DNA of 64,000 bases. It comes from Methylomonas koyamae (lineage in GTDB: Bacteria; Pseudomonadota; Gammaproteobacteria; Methylococcales; Methylomonadaceae). Location: NCBI RefSeq assembly GCF_019669905.1, contig NZ_AP019777.1, positions 2,914,001-2,978,000 of the forward strand. The letters run 5' to 3'. The notes beneath the pieces were generated by a model. It had not been told where the DNA came from, searched no databases, and saw only the letters and a list, made by a program, of their open reading frames with translations. This document shows positions 63,076 to 64,000 of the stretch, one piece after another. Position numbers and translations under genes: made by a program. Numbering within the stretch: position 1 is the first letter of the stretch; every line of letters begins with the position of its first letter.

Positions 63076-64000
63076 TTAACCAAACCGGCCGGCCAGATAG
63101 GCCACTGCGGCGGCCGGCGCACAATCGCCGGCATCGATCTGGCCGCCCCCGCCTGCCGTAGGCAGTAAATCGGCGAAATCCCGGTAAATCAAGCCTAACT
63201 CGGCGGCGATCTGTTTGACCAGGAAGCGGCCGACACCGGCACCAAGCATGATGCAGCATTGCGGCCGCGCCGCCGCTTGCAGCCGCCTTCGGCAAGCCTC
63301 GACAAGTTGTTGCTGCTGGCATTGTTTAAGGTGGGCAGCAAATGCCAGCCACAGCGGCCAATCGGCAGCGTCGAATTCGTAACCGGTCAAACGCGACAAA
63401 CGCCGGGCGCTGGCAAGCGCCGTTTTTTCCGCACCGTCGGCGGTATCGGCCTGATCGTGGGCGTCGTTCAAGTCGCCGGTCAGCCGATAGACATCGGCCG
63501 TTGTGGCGAACAGTTCGGCCATTAAACCCATGTTCCGGCCATTGAACTCGGCCTGTTGAGCAATCGCCATTACCGGCGTTCTGACCACGCCGGTATAGAC
63601 CAGCTCACCGGACACCAGGCGCTGGTAATCGGTATAGCCTGCTACGCGGGGCTGGGATTGTTCGATCAACAATAAATCGGTCGTGGTGCTGCCGATATCG
63701 ACGAACAACGCATCCGGTATGTGTTGGGCCGCCAGCATCACGCTGGCCAACCAATTGGCGGAGGCGATGTCCATACAATCCGCCGCAGCCACCCGCCCGG
63801 CCGCCAAAAAACCGCGCAAACCGGCGAAGACATCGATCCGGTCCGCACCGTAATGGCGACACATCGCGTCGATAATCGCCGCGACGCCCTGCTCCCGGCT
63901 GGTAAAACAATCGACCAGTTCGCCGGTCATGGTCAACGCATGCCGGCAGGCGCTCAAATCCAGGTTGGCGGTTAGTTCGGCTATCGCGCGATGCAAGTAA
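63076..64000 (-). CDS. H4MPT-linked C1 transfer pathway protein (hydantoinase/ASKHA-like, MfnF-like), N-terminus missing
   Basis: At least 306 residues of a protein of the H4MPT-linked C1 transfer family (the TIGR03123 type, to which archaeal MfnF, the last coupling enzyme of methanofuran core synthesis, belongs). The ASKHA-like phosphate loop is FVDIGSTTTDLLLIE near 100-114, and further family blocks are ELVYTGVVRTPVMAIAQ, GYEFDAADWPLWLAFAAHLK, MLGAGVGRF and AGDCAPAAAVAYLA. The frame is open to base 64000, and a TTG at 63996 is unlikely to be the true start; about 30-50 N-terminal residues, including the first nucleotide motif, are probably outside. It is the first visible gene of the mfnF-pabB-mfnE-DUF2959 unit. 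Confidence 0.88.
   Translation of the reverse strand, partial: YLHRAIAELTANLDLSACRHALTMTGELVDCFTSREQGVAAIIDAMCRHYGADRIDVFAGLRGFLAAGRVAAADCMDIASANWLASVMLAAQHIPDALFVDIGSTTTDLLLIEQSQPRVAGYTDYQRLVSGELVYTGVVRTPVMAIAQQAEFNGRNMGLMAELFATTADVYRLTGDLNDAHDQADTADGAEKTALASARRLSRLTGYEFDAADWPLWLAFAAHLKQCQQQQLVEACRRRLQAAARPQCCIMLGAGVGRFLVKQIAAELGLIYRDFADLLPTAGGGGQIDAGDCAPAAAVAYLAGRFG

Overview
The window looks like chromosomal DNA of a gammaproteobacterial methylotroph, most likely a methanotroph of the Methylomonas/Methylococcaceae type. The evidence is the right-hand operon (an H4MPT-linked C1-transfer/methylofuran-type protein, pabB and an MfnE-like kinase) together with a PQQ-alcohol-dehydrogenase-associated periplasmic binding protein. 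The genus is an inference. Most of the window is GC-rich and densely coding. I see no rRNA, tRNA, CRISPR array, transposase or phage genes.

Left part (1-14.3 kb): a truncated EAL phosphodiesterase with a degenerate GGDEF, uvrB, the PQQ-linked binding protein, a PilZ protein, a MOSC protein, an OmpA-type lipoprotein with a Gln/Pro/Tyr-rich tail, a DUF2760-Hsp70 pair, two small Cys-containing periplasmic proteins, and a spermidine-synthase-like gene overlapping a YgiQ radical SAM gene. From 14.3 to 26.5 kb a visibly AT-rich block of twelve minus-strand genes encodes surface-glycan assembly: three GT4 and two GT2 glycosyltransferases, a GT56-like transferase, a VioA/VioB-like aminosugar pair, a Wzx-type flippase, two methyltransferases and a polysaccharide deacetylase. 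It has the look of a horizontally acquired O-antigen/exopolysaccharide cluster, but no polymerase or initiating transferase is visible.

Middle (26.6-46.5 kb): the Na+-pumping oxaloacetate decarboxylase oadGAB with a recognisable promoter, gcvR-bcp with a good terminator, pgaBCD without pgaA, a SulP transporter, mepA, a periplasmic binding protein overlapping a four-PAS GGDEF-EAL protein, slyD, greB, an MFS transporter and a membrane PilZ-like protein. Two copies of a palindromic short repeat lie in intergenic gaps here. Cyclic-di-GMP is a recurring theme: two EAL proteins, two PilZ-like proteins and the PgaCD synthase, which in E. coli is activated by c-di-GMP.

Right part (46.5-64 kb): a TetR-type regulator overlaps an MdtABC-like RND efflux operon with its own outer-membrane factor. 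Next come two overlapping dynamin-like membrane GTPases of unknown role, a small DUF6694-like lipoprotein, and the C1-cofactor operon (mfnF-like, pabB, mfnE-like, DUF2959), whose first gene runs off the right edge. The least explained units are the GTPase pair, the binding-protein/GGDEF-EAL pair, DUF2760-Hsp70, and the attachment of DUF2959 to the cofactor operon.
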